A stretch of DNA of 64,000 bases from Streptomyces zaomyceticus. GTDB taxonomy: Bacteria > Actinomycetota > Actinomycetes > Streptomycetales > Streptomycetaceae. The notes beneath the pieces were generated by a model. The model searched no databases. It was not told the origin of the DNA and was given only the letters and a program-made list of their open reading frames with translations. Position numbers and translations under genes: made by a program. Location of the stretch: assembly GCF_014656215.1 (NCBI RefSeq), contig NZ_BNBZ01000001.1:310001-374000 (forward strand). The letters are read 5' to 3'. How positions within the stretch are numbered: position 1 is the stretch's first letter; each line of letters starts with the position of its first letter. This document shows positions 30,922-38,745 of the stretch, one piece after another.

Positions 30922-33498
30922 GTGCCTGGCACAAACCTGACCCGCGAAGAGGCTCAGCAGCGGGCAGCGCTGCTCACCGTGGACGCGTACGAGGTCGAAC
31001 TGGACCTCTCCGGTGCGCAGGAGGGCGGCACCTACCGGTCCGTCACCACCGTCCGCTTCGATTCCGCCGAGGCCGGTGCCTCGACCTTCATCGACCTGGT
31101 CGCGCCCGCCGTGCACGAGGTCGTCCTGAACGGCCGCGTGCTCGACGTCGCCGTCATCTTCCGCGACTCGCGGATCGCCCTGCCCCACCTCGTCGAGGGC
31201 CGCAACGAGCTCAAGGTCGTCGCCGACTGCGCGTACACCAACACCGGCGAGGGCCTGCACCGCTTCGTCGACCCGGTCGACGACCAGGCCTATCTGTACA
31301 CGCAGTTCGAGGTGCCGGACGCGCGTCGCGTCTTCGCCTCGTTCGAGCAGCCCGACCTCAAGGCGACCTTCCAGTTCACCGTGAAGGCGCCGAGCGGCTG
31401 GTCGGTGATCTCCAACTCGCCGACGCCGGAGCCCAAGGACGACATCTGGGTGTTCGAGCCGACGCCGCGCATCTCCACGTACATCACCGCGCTGATCGTC
31501 GGCCCCTACCACTCGGTGCACTCGTCGTACGAGAAGGACGGGCAGACGGTCCCGCTGGGCATCTACTGCCGTCCGTCGCTCGCCGAGTTCCTCGACGCGG
31601 ACCACATCTTCGACGTCACGCGCCAGGGCTTCGACTGGTTCCAGGAGAAGTTCGCGTACGACTACCCGTTCGCGAAGTACGACCAGCTCTTCGTGCCGGA
31701 GTTCAACGCGGGCGCGATGGAGAACGCGGGCGCGGTCACCATCCGCGACCAGTACGTCTTCCGCTCCAAGGTGACGGACGCGGCGTACGAGCGGCGCGCC
31801 GAGACGATCCTGCACGAGCTCGCCCACATGTGGTTCGGCGACCTCGTGACCATGGAGTGGTGGAACGACCTCTGGCTGAACGAGTCGTTCGCCACCTACA
31901 CCTCCGTCGCCTGCCAGGCCTCGGTGGCGGGCACCCGCTGGCCCAACGCCTGGACGACCTTCGCCAACGCGGAGAAGACCTGGGCCTACCGCCAGGACCA
32001 GCTGCCGTCGACGCACCCGATCATGGCCGAGATCAACGACCTGGAGGACGTGCTCGTCAACTTCGACGGGATCACGTACGCCAAGGGCGCCTCGGTCCTG
32101 AAGCAGCTCGTCGCCTACGTCGGCCAGGACGAGTTCTTCAAGGGCGTCCAGGCCTACTTCCAGGCCCACGCCTTCGGCAACACCCGTCTGTCCGACCTCC
32201 TCGGCGCCCTGGAGGAGACCTCAGGACGCGACCTGAAGACCTGGTCGAAGGCATGGCTGGAGACGGCCGGCATCAACATCCTCCGGCCGGAGATCGAGAC
32301 CGACGAGAACGGCTCCATCACCTCCTTCGCCGTCAAGCAGGAGGCCCCGGCGCTGCCCGCCGGAGCCAAGGGCGAGGCCGTCCTGCGCCCGCACCGGATC
32401 GCGATCGGCTTCTACGACCTCGACGCGGCCGGCAAGCTGGTCCGCACCGAGCGCCTCGAACTCGACATCGAGGCCGCCGAGCTGACCGCCGTACCGCAGC
32501 TCGTGGGCACGTCCCGCCCGGCGGTCGTCCTCCTCAACGACGACGACCTGTCGTACGCCAAGGTCCGCCTCGACGAGGTGTCCCTGAAGAACGTCACCGC
32601 GCACCTCGGCGACTTCGCCGAGTCGCTGCCGCGCGCCCTGAGCTGGGCCTCGGCCTGGGACATGACCCGCGACGGCGAGCTGGCCACCCGCGACTACCTG
32701 GAGCTCGTGCTCTCCGGTGTCGCCAAGGAGTCCGACATCGGCGTGGTCCAGTCGCTCCAGGGCCAGGTCAAGGCGGCCCTCGACCTGTACGCGGCGCCGG
32801 AGTGGCGCGAGGCCGGACTGACCCGCTGGACCGACGCGACGCTGGCGCACCTGCGGGCGGCCGAGCCGGCGAGCGACCACCAGCTGGCGTGGGCGCGCGC
32901 CTTCGCGACGACCGCCCGCACCCCGCAGCAGCTCGACCTGCTCGCCGCCCTCCTCGAGGGCCGCGAGACGATCGAGGGCCTGGCCGTCGACACCGAGCTG
33001 CGCTGGGTCTTCGTGCAGCGGCTCGCGGCGACCGGCGTCTACGACGAGACGGAGATCGCCGCCGAGCTGGAGCGCGACCGCACCGCCGCGGGCGAGCGCC
33101 ACGCGGCGACCGCGCGCGCCGCCCGCCCGACGGAGGCGGCGAAGGCGGAGGCCTGGACCGCGGTCGTCGAGGAGGACAAGCTGGCGAACGCCGTGCAGGA
33201 GGCCGTCATCGGCGGCTTCGTCCAGACCGACCAGCGCGAGCTGCTCGCCCCCTACACGGCGAAGTACTTCGCGTCGATCAAGGGTGTCTCGGAGACCCGC
33301 AGCCACGAGATCGTCCAGCAGATCGTGGTCGGCCTCTACCCGACGCTCCAGGTCTCGCAGGAGACGCTGGACGCGACGGACGCCTGGCTCGCCGAGCACA
33401 ACCCGGCCCCGGCGCTGCGGCGTCTGGTGACGGAGTGCCGCGCGGGCGTCGAGCGCGCGCTCCGGGCGCAGGCGGCGGACGCGGCCGCGTCCGTGTGA
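30922..33498 (+). CDS. pepN: Aminopeptidase N, M1 family (second copy)
   Basis: An 858-residue zinc aminopeptidase from GTG 30922 with GAGGAG eight bases upstream; the protein begins VPGTNLTREEAQQRAALL, closely matching the first copy. GAMEN is at 264-268, HELAH at 298-302 and Glu321 (WLNESFATY) is the third zinc ligand. The C-terminal ERAP1-like helical domain is complete. Compared with the copy at 17773 it has GAMENAGAVTIRDQYVF in place of GAMENPGMVTFREEYIY, and differs most in the middle linker, so specificities may differ. Cytoplasmic; no signal peptide. Confidence 0.95.
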   Translation: MPGTNLTREEAQQRAALLTVDAYEVELDLSGAQEGGTYRSVTTVRFDSAEAGASTFIDLVAPAVHEVVLNGRVLDVAVIFRDSRIALPHLVEGRNELKVVADCAYTNTGEGLHRFVDPVDDQAYLYTQFEVPDARRVFASFEQPDLKATFQFTVKAPSGWSVISNSPTPEPKDDIWVFEPTPRISTYITALIVGPYHSVHSSYEKDGQTVPLGIYCRPSLAEFLDADHIFDVTRQGFDWFQEKFAYDYPFAKYDQLFVPEFNAGAMENAGAVTIRDQYVFRSKVTDAAYERRAETILHELAHMWFGDLVTMEWWNDLWLNESFATYTSVACQASVAGTRWPNAWTTFANAEKTWAYRQDQLPSTHPIMAEINDLEDVLVNFDGITYAKGASVLKQLVAYVGQDEFFKGVQAYFQAHAFGNTRLSDLLGALEETSGRDLKTWSKAWLETAGINILRPEIETDENGSITSFAVKQEAPALPAGAKGEAVLRPHRIAIGFYDLDAAGKLVRTERLELDIEAAELTAVPQLVGTSRPAVVLLNDDDLSYAKVRLDEVSLKNVTAHLGDFAESLPRALSWASAWDMTRDGELATRDYLELVLSGVAKESDIGVVQSLQGQVKAALDLYAAPEWREAGLTRWTDATLAHLRAAEPASDHQLAWARAFATTARTPQQLDLLAALLEGRETIEGLAVDTELRWVFVQRLAATGVYDETEIAAELERDRTAAGERHAATARAARPTEAAKAEAWTAVVEEDKLANAVQEAVIGGFVQTDQRELLAPYTAKYFASIKGVSETRSHEIVQQIVVGLYPTLQVSQETLDATDAWLAEHNPAPALRRLVTECRAGVERALRAQAADAAASV

Positions 33499-33514
33499 CA
33501 GCCGTGAGGTGAGG

Positions 33515-33547
33515 AAGGGCCCCCGGACCGTCGGTCCGGGGGCCCTT
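33515..33547 (+). terminator. Terminator of the second pepN
   Basis: A 15-bp perfect stem (33515-33529 with 33533-33547) and GTC loop; it also faces the convergent allantoicase gene. Confidence 0.85.
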
Positions 33548-33629
33548 TCGCTCCCGTGTGAGGTCCGCCCGGCGGGCGGGCGTCGGCGCGCGGCCGCTCC
33601 GCCGGGCGGAAGTCCGGGGATCCCGCGCG

Positions 33630-34766
33630 TCAGCCGCCGAACGCCGTGAACCGGGCGCGCAGATCGGCCGCGCCCTGCTCCGTGAGCGCCCCGTGCAGCC
33701 GCATCCGGGCGACGCCGCCGTCGGGGAAGGCGTCGAGGCGGACATGGGTGACGACGGCCTGGGCGGGCAGCTTGAAGCGGTGCAGGGTGTCGGGCTGGAG
33801 CTTGGTCCGGGGGACGATCTCGAACCACTCCGCGCCTCCCGAGGGATCGCCGTTGCATCCCTGGAGCGCGATCCAGCCGGCCGAGTTGCCCTTGAGATAG
33901 GCGGTGTCGATCTCGACGGCGCGGACGGCGCCCTGCGCGGCGAGCCGGAAGCGCACCCAGTCGTTGGTGCCGCGGACCCGGCGGCGGCGGTTCTCCCAGC
34001 CGTCGTCCATCTTGCGGGAGGTGCCGGGCAGGATGATCTGCGTCGGCGAGGAGTAGAACCTGTCCGAGGCGTCCTCGTACGAACCGCCGTTGAGTACGGA
34101 GATCAGGTCGAGGGTGCCGAGCAGCTCCAGCCACTCGGGGTCGGGCACGACCTCGCCGTGGACGCGGAGGCGGGCGATGCCGCCGTCCGGGTGCTGGCAG
34201 ACCCGGACGTGGGTCCAGCGGCGCTCGGCGGTGACGGTGAAGCCGTTGGCGGCGTGGCCCCGGACGGGGGTCGGCGGGACGAGCTCCTCCCACGTGGCGT
34301 CGAGCAGCTCCTCGGGGCTCGGCGAGCCTTCCGCGGCGGTGGCCTGGACGCTCACCCGCTGCGGGTAGTTGCCCCGGAAGTGGGCGGTGTCGACGACGAT
34401 CCCGCGGATGACTCCGGGGGCGCCGAGGCGGACGATCGCCCAGTCGTGGTCCTCGGGGGCAGGGAAGACGTTCTCGGCGTCGGCGCCGCGACGGCGGCGG
34501 GTCTCCCAGCCGTCCATGATCTTGCCCTTGTGGCCGAAGTGCTCCGGGTCGAAGACGGCCCGTTCACGGACGAGGAGGTTCTCCCGCTCGGCGAAGAACT
34601 CGTCGTTCGCGGCGACGACCCCGGCGCCGAGACGGCGGTCCGCGAGGTCGACCAGCTCGGTGAAGGGGAAGTCACCGGTGCGGTAGTCGGCGTACGGGTC
34701 GCCCCCGGCGTAGGGGGCGGCGTCGTTGGCGTGCGGGTCCTGGTCCTGGTCCGTCTCGAAGGTCAT
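33630..34766 (-). CDS. alc: Allantoicase
   Basis: Hydrolyses allantoate to ureidoglycolate and urea in purine breakdown. The 378-residue protein has the two-fold repeated allantoicase domain: DEFFAERENLL...KIMDGWETRRRR...HDWAIVRLGAPGVIRGIVVDTAHFRGNYP in the first half, and KMDDGWENRRRR...NDWVRFRLAAQGAVRAVEIDTAYLKGNSAG in the second. The ATG is at 34766. It is downstream of the LysR gene on the same strand. A LysR-type palindrome and probable promoter lie 58 to 73 bases before the start, inside the 3' end of the LysR gene. No other purine-degradation gene is in view. Confidence 0.93.
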   Translation of the reverse strand: MTFETDQDQDPHANDAAPYAGGDPYADYRTGDFPFTELVDLADRRLGAGVVAANDEFFAERENLLVRERAVFDPEHFGHKGKIMDGWETRRRRGADAENVFPAPEDHDWAIVRLGAPGVIRGIVVDTAHFRGNYPQRVSVQATAAEGSPSPEELLDATWEELVPPTPVRGHAANGFTVTAERRWTHVRVCQHPDGGIARLRVHGEVVPDPEWLELLGTLDLISVLNGGSYEDASDRFYSSPTQIILPGTSRKMDDGWENRRRRVRGTNDWVRFRLAAQGAVRAVEIDTAYLKGNSAGWIALQGCNGDPSGGAEWFEIVPRTKLQPDTLHRFKLPAQAVVTHVRLDAFPDGGVARMRLHGALTEQGAADLRARFTAFGG

Positions 34767-34796
34767 GCGTCGACTGTGCGCGCACAGGACCTGGTG

Positions 34797-34840
34797 GGTC
34801 CATCGAATGTTTTCGACAGGTACCTTCAGCTCTGCTGAAC
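34797..34840 (-). promoter_or_regulatory. LysR-type operator/promoter of allantoicase (copy 1)
   Basis: On the minus strand this reads GTTCAGC-AGA-GCTGAA, 17 bases, then TTCGATGGACC. The palindrome TTCAGC-N3-GCTGAA contains a T-N11-A LysR core (34825-34839). The same elements at the same spacing occur at 36838-36881. It overlaps the LysR stop codon. Confidence 0.65.
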
Positions 34841-35752
34841 GATTTCCCGTTCGGTCGCCGCCTGCCGGAGCGCGGCGAGCACCCGCGCCACCGCCGGGCC
34901 CTCCTCCGCGCCGCGCCGCACCGCCGCGACGACATGGCGACGCGGCTGGTCGGCGGCGAGGACGCGCATGACGACCCCGACGCCGCCCCGGCGCTCGGCG
35001 GAGGCCATCCGGGGCACCAGGGCGACCCCCATCCCGGCCTCGACCATGGCGAGGATCGCCGTCCAGCCGGACGCGCTGTGGGCCTGCTCGGGCACGAAAC
35101 CGGCCGCCTCGCAGGCCGCGGTGGTGATCTCCGACCAGGGCCCCGAGCCGCCGAAGATCCACGGCTCGGCCGCGAGGTCGGCGAGCCGCAGCCCCGGCGC
35201 GTCGGCGCGCGGGTGCCCGGCGGGCAGCGCCACGTCGAGGGGGTCGGCGAGCAGCGGGACCCGGCTGAACTTGGGATCGTTCGCGGAGGGCGCGTGGGCG
35301 GCGAGCGAGAGCGCGAGATCGACCTCGCCGGCCGCGAGCAGCTCGTACGCCTCCGCCGCCTCGGCCTCCCGGATCCGGACGTCGAGCCCGGGACGGGCGC
35401 TCCGCAACTGCCGTACGGCGGGCACGAGGAGCGCGGGCACGGACGTCGAGAACGCCGCCACCCGCACCTGACCCGCCTCCCCCCGCAGATAGCCGTCGAG
35501 CTCGGCGTCGGCGCGCTCCAGCTGGGCGAAGACCACCTCGGCGTGCCGCAGCACCAGATGGGCGGCGTCGGTGAGCCGGACCCGGCGCCCCTGGGCCTCC
35601 AGGAGTCGCACGCCGAGCTGCCTGGCGAGATTGGTGAGCTGCTGCGACACGGCGGAGGGGGTCATGAGCAGGGCCTCCGCGGTCGCGGTGACGGTGCCGC
35701 GGTCACGCAGGGTGCGGAGGATCTGGAGCTTCTTGATGTCCCACTCGGTCAT
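34826..35752 (-). CDS. LysR-family transcriptional regulator
   Basis: A 308-residue regulator from ATG 35752; a TTG at 35761 is an alternative. The N-terminal winged helix reads LQILRTLRDRGTVTATAEALLMTPSAVSQQLTNLARQLGVRLLEAQGRRVRLT. The effector domain has the usual VRVAAFSTSVPALLVPAVRQLRSARPGLDVRI start. It lies 10 bases after the EamA transporter gene, so the two are probably co-transcribed, and just upstream of allantoicase. Two matching LysR-type operators flank this block, one before EamA-LysR and one before allantoicase, arguing for autoregulation and control of both targets. Confidence 0.92.
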   Translation of the reverse strand: MTEWDIKKLQILRTLRDRGTVTATAEALLMTPSAVSQQLTNLARQLGVRLLEAQGRRVRLTDAAHLVLRHAEVVFAQLERADAELDGYLRGEAGQVRVAAFSTSVPALLVPAVRQLRSARPGLDVRIREAEAAEAYELLAAGEVDLALSLAAHAPSANDPKFSRVPLLADPLDVALPAGHPRADAPGLRLADLAAEPWIFGGSGPWSEITTAACEAAGFVPEQAHSASGWTAILAMVEAGMGVALVPRMASAERRGGVGVVMRVLAADQPRRHVVAAVRRGAEEGPAVARVLAALRQAATEREIVQQS

Positions 35753-35762
35753 GGGGCGCAAC

Positions 35763-36806
35763 CTATCGGGCCGAGCTCAGCGCCACTCCGCCGAGGATCA
35801 GGGCCATGCTCGCGCCGCCGAGCAGGCCGAGCCGTTCGCCGAGGAGGGCGTACGAGAGGAGGGCGACGCAGACGGGCTGGAGGTAGTAGACGATCCCGGC
35901 GCGGGCCGCGCCGACGAGGGAGACGGCCTTGTTCCAGGCGAAGAAGGCGACGGCGGAGGAGAGCACGCCGACGTAGACGAGCGGGCCGACGGTGCCGGTC
36001 GTGGGCTCGAAGCCGCCCTGGGTCGCGAGGCTGACGACGTACAACGGAAGCAGCATCAGGGCACCGAGGAGGAAGGTCGCGTAGAGGAAGACGAACCCGC
36101 CGAGCCCGTCCGGACGGCGCTTGAGCAGGGCGCTGTACGAGGCGAAGCTGAGCGCCGCGGCGAACATCCACAGGTCTCCGGCGCCGAGCCGGACCGGTGG
36201 CGCGCCCTTGCCGACCAGCAGCAGCACACCGGTGCAGGCGATCACCATGCCCGTCACGCGCCGGGCTCCGAGCCGGGCGCCGCCGATCCGCTCGAAGAGT
36301 GCCATGACCACCGGCGACGCGGCCATGATCATGCCCATGTTGCCGGCGGAGGTGGTGAGTCCGGCCTGGTTGACGAGGGTGTTGTAGACGGTGATGCCGA
36401 GCAGCGAGGCGAGGACGACGAAGCCCGCGTGACGGCGGATCAGGCGCCGTTGACGCCAGGTGGCGCGGGCGGCGAAGGGGGTGACGGCGAGGATCGCCAC
36501 GATCCAGCGCCAGAAGGCGGCCTGGACGGGCGGGACGGTGTCGTGCAGGGCGCGGGCGGCGACGAAGCTGCCGGACCAGACGACGGTGGCGAGCAGGGCG
36601 AGGAGCACGCCGAAGCCGGCGCCTCGGACGGGCGCCGGCTTCCGGGTGACGGTTTCGGTGGCGGATTCGGGGGCGGTGCCGGTGGTCGCGGTCGAGGCGG
36701 ACTCGGTGGCGGTGGCGGTGGTCGCGATCGAGGCGGTTTCGGCGGCGGTTTCGGCAGTCGTTCCGGTGGTGGTCGCGGTCGGGTGGCGGGCGGTGATCGG
36801 GCTCAT
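35763..36806 (-). CDS. EamA/DMT-family transporter with Thr/Ala-rich N-terminal extension
   Basis: A 347-residue exporter-type membrane protein with ten hydrophobic segments in two EamA repeats (GVLLALLATVVWSGSFVAARALHD... and LWMFAAALSFASYSALLKRR). The first 58 residues are an unusual low-complexity run of Thr, Ala and Glu (TATTTGTTAETAAETAS, TATATESASTATTGTAPESA) before the first membrane span. The ATG at 36806 follows the stop of the other EamA gene by five bases. An internal LysR-type promoter at 36838-36881 precedes it. Substrate unknown; amino acids, purines or their metabolites are possible. Confidence 0.88.
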   Translation of the reverse strand: MSPITARHPTATTTGTTAETAAETASIATTATATESASTATTGTAPESATETVTRKPAPVRGAGFGVLLALLATVVWSGSFVAARALHDTVPPVQAAFWRWIVAILAVTPFAARATWRQRRLIRRHAGFVVLASLLGITVYNTLVNQAGLTTSAGNMGMIMAASPVVMALFERIGGARLGARRVTGMVIACTGVLLLVGKGAPPVRLGAGDLWMFAAALSFASYSALLKRRPDGLGGFVFLYATFLLGALMLLPLYVVSLATQGGFEPTTGTVGPLVYVGVLSSAVAFFAWNKAVSLVGAARAGIVYYLQPVCVALLSYALLGERLGLLGGASMALILGGVALSSAR

Positions 36807-36811
36807 GCCGC

Positions 36812-37783
36812 CTACCGTCGCACCCCCGAAACCTCCAGGTCCATCGAAACTTCCTGACCGTTCCTTTCAGCTGAGCTGAACGGTTTGATGCTTTCCGGAG
36901 CGGGGGCCTTCGCGCCTGACCCCTTCGGAGTACGGGGCGCCGTCTGACCGACCAGGGTCGCGCCGAAGGCGATCGCCATGCCGAGCAGCTGCACCGGGCC
37001 GAGCGCCTGGCCGAGCGCCGCCCAGCCGATGATCGCCGCGGCGATCGGCGAGAGCGGCCCGAGGAGGGTGACCGAGGAGGCGCCGAGCCGCTCGATGCCG
37101 CGGAACCAGAGGAAGTACGAGATCGCGGTGTTGCCGAAGGCGAGGTAGGCGTAGCCGGCCAGGTGGGTGCCGGTCAGGGCCGGCGGGGCACCCTCGACCA
37201 GGAAGGCGATCGGCAGGATGACCAGGCCGCCCGCGGTGAGCTGCCAGCCGGTGAGCGCGAGGGCGCCGACGCCCTCGGGGCGGCCCCAGCGCTTGGTGAG
37301 GACGACGCCCGCCGACATCGACAGGGCGGAGAGCAGTCCGGCGAGCACACCGACCGTGTCGAACGCCGCCCCGGCCTTGAGGACCACGAGGCTGACGCCG
37401 AAGGCCGCGGCGACGGCGGTGAGCAGGGTCCTCACCGTGGGCTTCTCACCGAGGAGGAGGGCGGCGAGGCCGACGACGAAGAGCGGGCCGACCGAGCCGA
37501 CGACGGCGGCGATTCCGCCGGGGAGCCGGTAGGCGGCGAGGAAGAGCAGCGGGAAGAACGCGCCGATGTTGAGGGCTCCGAGGACGGCGGACTTCCACCA
37601 CCAGGCGCCCCGCGGGAGCTTGCGGGTGAGCGCCAGGAGCAGGAGCCCGGCGGGCAGGGCGCGCATCAGGCCGGTGAAGAGCGGCCGGTCGGGCGGCAGG
37701 AACTCCGTGGTGACGAAGTAGGTGGAGCCCCAGGAGATCGGGGCCAGGGCGGTCAGCGCGACGACGGCTGCCTTGCGTGACAT
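36812..37783 (-). CDS. EamA/DMT-family transporter
   Basis: A 323-residue membrane protein with two EamA repeats and ten spans: APISWGSTYFVTTEFLPPDRPLFTGLMRALPAG at the start and FGNTAISYFLWFRGIERLGASSVTLLGPLSPIAAAIIGWAALG in the second half, as in YedA/RhaT-like exporters. The ATG at 37783 is divergent from the MarR gene with a palindrome-rich 134-base gap, so MarR likely controls it. The C-terminal 35 residues are hydrophilic, and their codons contain the operator of the next gene. Confidence 0.9.
   Translation of the reverse strand: MSRKAAVVALTALAPISWGSTYFVTTEFLPPDRPLFTGLMRALPAGLLLLALTRKLPRGAWWWKSAVLGALNIGAFFPLLFLAAYRLPGGIAAVVGSVGPLFVVGLAALLLGEKPTVRTLLTAVAAAFGVSLVVLKAGAAFDTVGVLAGLLSALSMSAGVVLTKRWGRPEGVGALALTGWQLTAGGLVILPIAFLVEGAPPALTGTHLAGYAYLAFGNTAISYFLWFRGIERLGASSVTLLGPLSPIAAAIIGWAALGQALGPVQLLGMAIAFGATLVGQTAPRTPKGSGAKAPAPESIKPFSSAERNGQEVSMDLEVSGVRR
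36838..36881 (-). promoter_or_regulatory. LysR-type operator/promoter of EamA-LysR (copy 2)
   Basis: On the minus strand GTTCAGC-TCA-GCTGAA, 17 bases, then TTCGATGGACC: the same elements and spacing as at 34797-34840. The palindrome is at 36866-36880, 60 bases before the EamA start, inside the 3' end of the upstream EamA gene and in a different reading frame from copy 1. Confidence 0.65.
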
Positions 37784-37846
37784 GACGGTTCCCCCTCGAT
37801 GCGGATGCCGGTACCGCGGGTGCGGGACTGGCTTGGCGGTAATTAA

Positions 37847-37877
37847 CTTACCACTAAGCTACTTACTTGCAAGTGGC
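37847..37877. promoter_or_regulatory. MarR-type palindromes in the EamA/MarR divergent region
   Basis: CTTA-CCAC-TAAG at 37847-37858 is followed by GCTACTT-ACTTGC-AAGTGGC at 37858-37877, which contains the perfect ACTTGCAAGT at 37865-37874. The AT-rich inverted repeats lie between divergent starts, the classic place for a MarR operator. Confidence 0.6.
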
Positions 37878-37917
37878 TTGGTTGCCATCGAGGAGGAGAG
37901 AAGGGAACACTGGAGCC

Positions 37918-38424
37918 ATGGACACGAAGACCCCCGCCCACGACGCCGTCGATGCCATCGCCGACCAGTGGGCAGCCGTACGCCCGGACCTGGACACCGT
38001 CCCCATGGCGGTCTTCGGGCGGATCTACCGGCTGTCCAACGCCATGCGCGGCAAGGTGGACAAGGCGTACGCGCCCTACGGCATGGCTCTCGGGGAGTTC
38101 GACGTGCTCGCGACCCTGCGCCGTTCGGGGGAGCCGTACACGCTCTCACCCCGCGAGCTGACCGCCACGCTGATGATCACCACCGGCGGGATGACCGGCC
38201 GGCTCGACAAGCTGGAGAAGGCCGGGCTGCTCACCCGCAGCCCCGACCCGAACGACCGGCGCGGGCTGCGGGTGACCCTCAGCGAGCGCGGCAGGGAACT
38301 GGTGGACCAGGCGGTCGGGGCCGGCCTCGCGGAGCAGCGGGCGGCTCTCGACGGCGCGCTCACCGCCGAGGAGGCGGCACAGCTGACCGGACTGCTGCGC
38401 AAGCTGCTCGCGACGACCGCCTGA
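37918..38424 (+). CDS. MarR-family transcriptional regulator
   Basis: A 168-residue winged-helix regulator from ATG 37918. The core reads LGEFDVLATLRRSGEPYTLSPRELTATLMITTGGMTGRLDKLEKAGLLTRSPDPNDRRGLRVTLSERG, with the DPNDRR wing typical of MarR. It is divergent from the EamA transporter gene, and inverted repeats lie between them, so it most likely represses that transporter and itself until a ligand binds. It ends at a perfect 18-bp hairpin shared with the convergent small gene. Confidence 0.93.
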   Translation: MDTKTPAHDAVDAIADQWAAVRPDLDTVPMAVFGRIYRLSNAMRGKVDKAYAPYGMALGEFDVLATLRRSGEPYTLSPRELTATLMITTGGMTGRLDKLEKAGLLTRSPDPNDRRGLRVTLSERGRELVDQAVGAGLAEQRAALDGALTAEEAAQLTGLLRKLLATTA

Positions 38425-38435
38425 GGGAACGCACG

Positions 38436-38476
38436 CGAGGGCGCCGCACGGTATGTCGTACCGTGCGGCGCCCTCG
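38436..38476. terminator. Bidirectional terminator
   Basis: An 18-bp perfect stem (38436-38453 with 38459-38476) and 5-base loop between convergent MarR and small membrane protein genes. Confidence 0.85.
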
Positions 38477-38497
38477 GCGAAGCGGAGGAGGAGGCGG

Positions 38498-38725
38498 TCA
38501 GGCCTTCTTGGACTTGTCGAGCACCATCACCAGGCCGATGATGACCAGGAAAAGCACCAGCGGTGCGGCCACGAACAGGCCGAGGGTCTCGATGACCGAC
38601 AGCTTGGGAGCCGGGTCGTCGCCGTCGTCGCGGGTGAGCGCGAGCGCGGGGGACGACATGAGCAGCATCATCAGCGTCGTACCGGCCGCGAGCGAGCCGG
38701 CGCGCAGTGCGTTCTTCTTGTCCAC
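38498..38725 (-). CDS. Small membrane protein with signal-like N-terminus, unknown function
   Basis: A 75-residue protein from GTG 38725 (VDKKNALRAGSL). The first hydrophobic stretch (LAAGTTLMMLLMSSPALALT) looks like a signal peptide with an ALA cleavage site. A short acidic segment (RDDGDDPAPK) would then lie outside, followed by a membrane span (LGLFVAAPLVLFLVIIGLVMVL) and a basic end DKSKKA, giving an N-out single-span topology. No ribosome binding site is visible before the GTG, and TACGTT lies close upstream, so the mRNA might be leaderless. It follows malQ on the same strand after 20 bases. Confidence 0.72.
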   Translation of the reverse strand: MDKKNALRAGSLAAGTTLMMLLMSSPALALTRDDGDDPAPKLSVIETLGLFVAAPLVLFLVIIGLVMVLDKSKKA

Positions 38726-38745
38726 GGTGCAAACGTAGCGAACAC

